Origin: Trichococcus flocculiformis
GTDB taxonomy: Bacteria; Bacillota; Bacilli; Lactobacillales; Aerococcaceae
Direction of reading: 5' to 3'
DNA length: 64,000 nucleotides
NCBI RefSeq assembly: GCF_900113645.1
Contig: NZ_FOQC01000003.1
Location: 62,001 to 126,000, forward strand
Position 1 is the first letter of the stretch; each line of letters opens with the position of its first letter. A model generated the notes under the pieces. It was not told the origin of the DNA, made no database searches, and saw only the letters and a list, made by a program, of their open reading frames with translations. A program made the translations under genes and the position numbers. Of this stretch, positions 60,541-64,000 are shown piece by piece.

Positions 60541-61863
60541 CTAGTCTTCTTTTCCAAAAAATTCATTAAAAGCCGTCATATCGGCTGTCTGTGTTTTGTA
60601 CACTTTATCGAAATCAGCATAAATTTCAGCCAATGATAAAGTCTGTTCTTTGCCGGTTGACATCACTTTGAATTGCACCTGTTTATTATTCAATTCATTC
60701 TCGCCGATTGTCAGGACCACTTTGGCTCCATTTTTCGTAGCGGTTTTGAATTGGGCTTTGGCTTTGCGGTCATGGAAGTCTCGATCCGCCGAATACCCTG
60801 CTTGGCGCGCATTTTGGACCAATTTCAAGGTTTCGATGTTCGTAGCTTCTCCCAGACCGACCACATAAACATCCAACTCGGATAATTTTGGCACATCGAC
60901 TTGCTGGTCCTTGATCAAAAGGATCAGCCTTTCCAAGCCCATTCCGAAGCCAAATCCAGGAACCTCCGGCCCGCCGATTTCCTGAACCAAGCCATCATAG
61001 CGGCCACCGCCGCAGATGGTCGTTTCGGCTCCGAAGACTGCGGACGAAGTCATAATTTCAAAGATAGTGTCTTGGTAATAGTCGAGTCCGCGGACCATAT
61101 TGCTGTTGATAGTGAACGGAATTTCCAATGCCTGAAGCATTTCCTGAACCGCCTCAAAATGTTTCCTTGAATCATCCGACAAGAACTCCAAGATGCTTGG
61201 TGCCTGGGCAACGATTTCCTTGTCGCGCTTGTCTTTGCTGTCCAACACGCGCAACGGATTCTTATGTAAACGAGTCTGGGAATCTTTGCTCAGTTCATCA
61301 TGGAACGGTTCTAGGTAGGCGATCAGCGCTTCGCGGTATCTGATCCGGTCTTCAGTTTTCCCCAAAGAATTGATGACCAATTTCAGATCGCTCAATTCCA
61401 ATTCCTTCAGTATATCCCATGCCAATGCCATTGTTTCGACATCGGTCGCCGGATTCACGCTTCCGAAAACTTCCACACCCAATTGGTGGAATTGTCGCAT
61501 TCTTCCACCTTGTGGTCTTTCGTAGCGGAACATCGGGCTGATGTAATAGACTTTCAGCGGTTTTGGATGTTCAGGACCGAACAGTTTGTTCTCAACATAA
61601 GCCCTAACCACCGGGGCTGTTCCTTCTGGCTTCAATGCGATATGGCGTTCGCCTTTGTCGAAGAAATCATACATTTCTTTCGATACGATATCGCTCGTAT
61701 CGCCAACGCCTCTGGAAAACAACTCATAACTTTCAAACATCGGCGTGCGGATTTCCGAAAATTGATAGTCATGCAATAAGATTCGGGCTGTCTCTTCCAC
61801 ATATTGCCAAATTTCTGCTTCCTGCAAAAATATGTCAGCAGTCCCTTTTGGTTTTTGTATCAT
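60541..61863 (-). CDS. hisS: Histidyl-tRNA synthetase
   Basis: The 440-residue class II enzyme carries [20 protein letters not shown] near 115 (motif 2) and the histidine-specific [12 protein letters not shown] near 262, plus a C-terminal anticodon-binding domain from about 330. The start [12 protein letters not shown] follows AAAGGA; the frame stays open upstream through the T-box leader and is not coding. It is the first gene of hisS-aspS. Confidence 0.97.
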   Translation of the reverse strand: MIQKPKGTADIFLQEAEIWQYVEETARILLHDYQFSEIRTPMFESYELFSRGVGDTSDIVSKEMYDFFDKGERHIALKPEGTAPVVRAYVENKLFGPEHPKPLKVYYISPMFRYERPQGGRMRQFHQLGVEVFGSVNPATDVETMALAWDILKELELSDLKLVINSLGKTEDRIRYREALIAYLEPFHDELSKDSQTRLHKNPLRVLDSKDKRDKEIVAQAPSILEFLSDDSRKHFEAVQEMLQALEIPFTINSNMVRGLDYYQDTIFEIMTSSAVFGAETTICGGGRYDGLVQEIGGPEVPGFGFGMGLERLILLIKDQQVDVPKLSELDVYVVGLGEATNIETLKLVQNARQAGYSADRDFHDRKAKAQFKTATKNGAKVVLTIGENELNNKQVQFKVMSTGKEQTLSLAEIYADFDKVYKTQTADMTAFNEFFGKED

Positions 61864-61910
61864 TTTTATAACCATTCCTTTCGCTTCATACTGTTTTTTG
61901 TCTGAAAAAA

Positions 61911-62145
61911 AGCAAAAAAATAGCCCTCTTTCCATCATGGAAAAGGACGATTAGTCAGACGTGGTGCCACCTTTATTCGAAAGCATAGCTTTCCTTTAAC
62001 GAGTAACGTTCGTGGCGTAATAGCTTTTCACTATTAATCCTCCAACCTGTCTTTCAAATAAACGTTTGGGAGTGCTCTCAGCCGCGGCAATCCTCTCTGA
62101 ATCAAACCAATCTATTCTACTTCGATCTTCACTGGACATTTATAA
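61911..62145 (-). promoter_or_regulatory. T-box riboswitch of the hisS-aspS operon
   Basis: The leader carries AAGGTGGCACCACG (minus strand, 61960-61973), the T-box consensus. A terminator hairpin and T-run follow at 61911-61948. Upstream is about 170 bases of stem I and stem II/III sequence. The specifier is expected to be a histidine or aspartate codon; it was not resolved by eye. Confidence 0.9.
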
Positions 62146-62153
62146 TTTCCTTA

Positions 62154-62182
62154 ACGATACAAGATAAGCTTCGAATTGTCAA
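62154..62182 (-). promoter_or_regulatory. Promoter of the hisS T-box
   Basis: A consensus TTGACA -35 and a TATCGT -10 are spaced by 17 bases on the minus strand, just upstream of the T-box leader. Confidence 0.7.
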
Positions 62183-62263
62183 TACTGTTTTCATCATATT
62201 TTCATCTTGATGTACTTCCCCCCTGTCCAGATACAGCACAACTTTATAATTTCTGAAAAGGCT

Positions 62264-62293
62264 TTGCATTGGATAACGTATCTTTGCTATAAT
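62264..62293 (+). promoter_or_regulatory. Promoter of the wall amidase gene
   Basis: TTGCAT and TATAAT are spaced by 18 bases, 62 bases before the GTG start. It is divergent from the hisS promoter. Confidence 0.7.
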
Positions 62294-62355
62294 GATAGAA
62301 GAATTGAACAATTTTTGTAAATTTTATGCATCCCAAACCAGAAAGGAGACAATCA

Positions 62356-63672
62356 GTGAAAACTATCGGAAAAAATAGACATCTGTTCTTCTTGATGCTT
62401 GTTTTGCTATTTGTTGGATTGGGCTCCTTCGGTACGGTAGCATTAGCCAACTATACTTCGGTCAGCATCTCCGCCAGCATCGTAAACGTCCGGTCCGGTC
62501 CGGGCTTATCTTACGATATTATGACGCAAATACAAGGCGGATCCTCTGTCAACGTTTTAGCGGATAAGAACGAATGGTATAAAGTCCGGTTATCGGATGG
62601 AAGAATCGGTTGGGTAGCAAGCTGGCTGATCAACAATACCGAAATCGCGGCAACCTCCGAATTGCTGGCAACGGTCCTTGTACCCTCCGCCAATATCCGG
62701 CAGGAGAACAATGAAACATCTGAAGTCGTCGGAACGGCTATTGCAGGTGAAAAATTCGCCCTATTATACGAAGAAAACGGTTGGAGCCAAATCCAATACA
62801 ACAATAAAGTTGCTTGGATTTTGTCTGAGCTGATCGAAATTTCACCAGGCAGTATTCAGTTGGCGCCAGAAACAGTCGATACCACTGCCGTTGTTGCAGA
62901 CGACACTAATCCGAAAGCGATCATCACGATGGATGGCGTAAATGTCCGCAGCAGTGCTTCGACAGGCAGCGATATCCTGTTCATTGCCGAAAAAGGCGAA
63001 GAGTACGAACTGATCAGCGAATCCGGTGATTTCTATAAGATCCTATATGAGGGAAACAAGGAAGGTTACGTCGCCTCCTGGTTGGTGGAAACATCCGAAT
63101 CACTCGGTGCGCCAGTCACTGCGTCATCGACCACCACGCTTGCAGAAGCGACAATCGTGATTGATCCGGGCCACGGAGGAGAAGATCCGGGTGCGGAAGG
63201 TACTTATATTTATGAGAAGGAAGTCACACTCAAAACCGCTCAAGCTGTGGCGGAAAAATTACGCAGTGCCGGAGCCAACGTCATATTGACGCGCACCTCG
63301 GACATCTATGTCACTTTGGAAGATCGCGCAGAAATGAGTAATGTCAACAATGCTGATTTATTCATCAGTCTGCATTACGACTCCACCGCAAGCGGTACTT
63401 CAGTGACTGGCTTTACGACTTATTATTACGCAGATGAGGATATCCCGTTAGCCAATCTGGTCGATAATCACCTGGCTGACACCTTGCCGTTGCAGGACAA
63501 CGGATCCAAGTTCGGAGATTTCCTGGTTACACGCGAAAATGATCAGCCGGCCTTGCTGTTGGAACTTGGCTATATGAACAACGAATCCGACGTCAAGACC
63601 TTCAATTCCGACTACTATCGCTCGCTGGTGGCAGAAAGCATCTACCAAGCATTGACCGAATATTTCCAATAA
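62356..63672 (+). CDS. Secreted N-acetylmuramoyl-L-alanine amidase with three SH3b domains
   Basis: The 438-residue protein has a signal peptide or anchor (about 8-31) and three bacterial SH3 domains (about 36-92, 99-160 and 187-245), each with a VNVRS- or ANIRQ-like start and a GWV/AWI/GYV turn. A zinc amidase_3 domain follows (about 260-438). IDPGHGGEDPG near 268, the Glu near 284, ISLHYD near 344 and LLELGYMNN near 407 supply metal and catalytic residues. It cuts the bond between MurNAc and L-Ala during wall turnover. The GTG start follows AAAGGAG; an in-frame ATG 30 bases earlier has no site. Confidence 0.93.
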   Translation: MKTIGKNRHLFFLMLVLLFVGLGSFGTVALANYTSVSISASIVNVRSGPGLSYDIMTQIQGGSSVNVLADKNEWYKVRLSDGRIGWVASWLINNTEIAATSELLATVLVPSANIRQENNETSEVVGTAIAGEKFALLYEENGWSQIQYNNKVAWILSELIEISPGSIQLAPETVDTTAVVADDTNPKAIITMDGVNVRSSASTGSDILFIAEKGEEYELISESGDFYKILYEGNKEGYVASWLVETSESLGAPVTASSTTTLAEATIVIDPGHGGEDPGAEGTYIYEKEVTLKTAQAVAEKLRSAGANVILTRTSDIYVTLEDRAEMSNVNNADLFISLHYDSTASGTSVTGFTTYYYADEDIPLANLVDNHLADTLPLQDNGSKFGDFLVTRENDQPALLLELGYMNNESDVKTFNSDYYRSLVAESIYQALTEYFQ

Positions 63673-63710
63673 GAAAGCGGAACGGGTTCGTTCAGCCCTG
63701 AGTAAGGAAA

Positions 63711-64000
63711 CACTGTGACCTAATCGGTCAAGTATATCATGCCTCTAAGCGATTGAAATCGCAAGAGTCATGACAATTTAGGAAATCGTGCTCCGCAACG
63801 TTCCCTACGGTCACCTTGTACTGGGAGTCTAAGGGATGAATCCCTAAGACTCCCATGCAACTGAGCATCGTAGAGCGCAATATGCTAAGAGACTTCCTGC
63901 ATCAGCAGGTTAGTCGAATAGTATCCTTGGCTCGCAGAGACAAGAGGTTCCTTATTCTTCTTTCCGAAGGGCTAACCCGTGAAGCTAGCCATCAAAAAAA
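63711..64000 (+). ncRNA. Unidentified structured RNA, 5' part (cut by window edge)
   Basis: No gene fits this 328-base stretch after the amidase stop. From 63715 it is rich in nested complementary arms on the plus strand. GTGACC (63715) pairs with GGTCAC (63809). TCATG-CTCT-GCGAT pairs with ATCGC-AGAG-CATGA (63737-63773). GGGAGTCT plus AGGGAT pairs with ATCCCT plus AGACTCCC (63823-63854). GAC-CCTGC pairs with GCAGG-GTC (63892-63915). GGCTA pairs with TAGCC (63970-63990). This density is far beyond intergenic background. Group II intron, tmRNA, RNase P and SRP RNA signatures were not seen. A transposon-linked guide RNA of HEARO/IscB type is a candidate, unproved. Confidence 0.5.

Noticed and set aside
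63711-64000. Group II intron, tmRNA, RNase P or SRP RNA
   Set aside because: The GUGYG intron start, domain V, the tmRNA resume frame, and the conserved cores of rnpB and SRP RNA are all missing from the visible part.

Overview
The window reads as chromosomal DNA of a low-to-moderate GC Firmicute of the order Lactobacillales. The Carnobacteriaceae (for example Trichococcus) are the best guess, but no rRNA is present to prove it. The grounds are the Gram-positive replicase PolC, the rimP-nusA-ylxR-ylxQ-infB-rbfA operon, the phoH-ybeY-dgkA-era-recO cluster, a two-subunit glycyl-tRNA synthetase behind a T-box, heterodimeric ABC exporters and strong GGAGG ribosome binding sites. Almost all genes are on the minus strand. 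The exceptions are a permease, plsC, lexA, ppsR and a cell-wall amidase.

Region 1 (1-13,050) is the accessory part. It begins with the start of cysK and a bifunctional NAD-salvage enzyme (NadR). Then comes a complete module for nitrite reduction to ammonium: an NADH-dependent siroheme nitrite reductase (nirB, nirD), a nitrite channel (nirC), and siroheme-making enzymes (hemC, hemD, cobA/sumT, sirC, sirB). An NreABC-type oxygen and nitrate sensing system lies upstream, reading in the same direction. The nirB leader carries an NreC-like inverted repeat, an Fnr/Crp-like palindrome and three diverged palindromic tandem repeats. A YjeM-like amino acid permease is divergent from nreA.

Region 2 (13,170-30,300) is core information processing and envelope biosynthesis: an SF0329-family unknown, rbfA, infB, ylxQ, ylxR, nusA, rimP, polC, rseP, cdsA, uppS, frr, pyrH, tsf and rpsB, with terminators that split them into transcription units.

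Region 3 (30,300-47,000) is mixed housekeeping: a SWIM/SNF2 helicase, plsC, a heterodimeric ABC exporter with one degenerate ATP site, yneF, lexA with its own operator, apt, recJ, a LapA-type membrane protein, rnz, an OatA-like O-acetyltransferase and obgE.

Region 4 (47,000-63,700) holds glyS/glyQ under a T-box, then recO, era, dgkA, ybeY, phoH, rpsU, a Zur-like regulator divergent from ppsR, a TPM-domain protein with lemA, nfo, and hisS-aspS under a second T-box. It ends with a secreted SH3b/amidase_3 wall hydrolase. The last 290 bases (63,711-64,000) are non-coding but strongly self-complementary and look like the 5' part of a large structured RNA cut off by the window edge. This is the least explained and possibly most interesting element.
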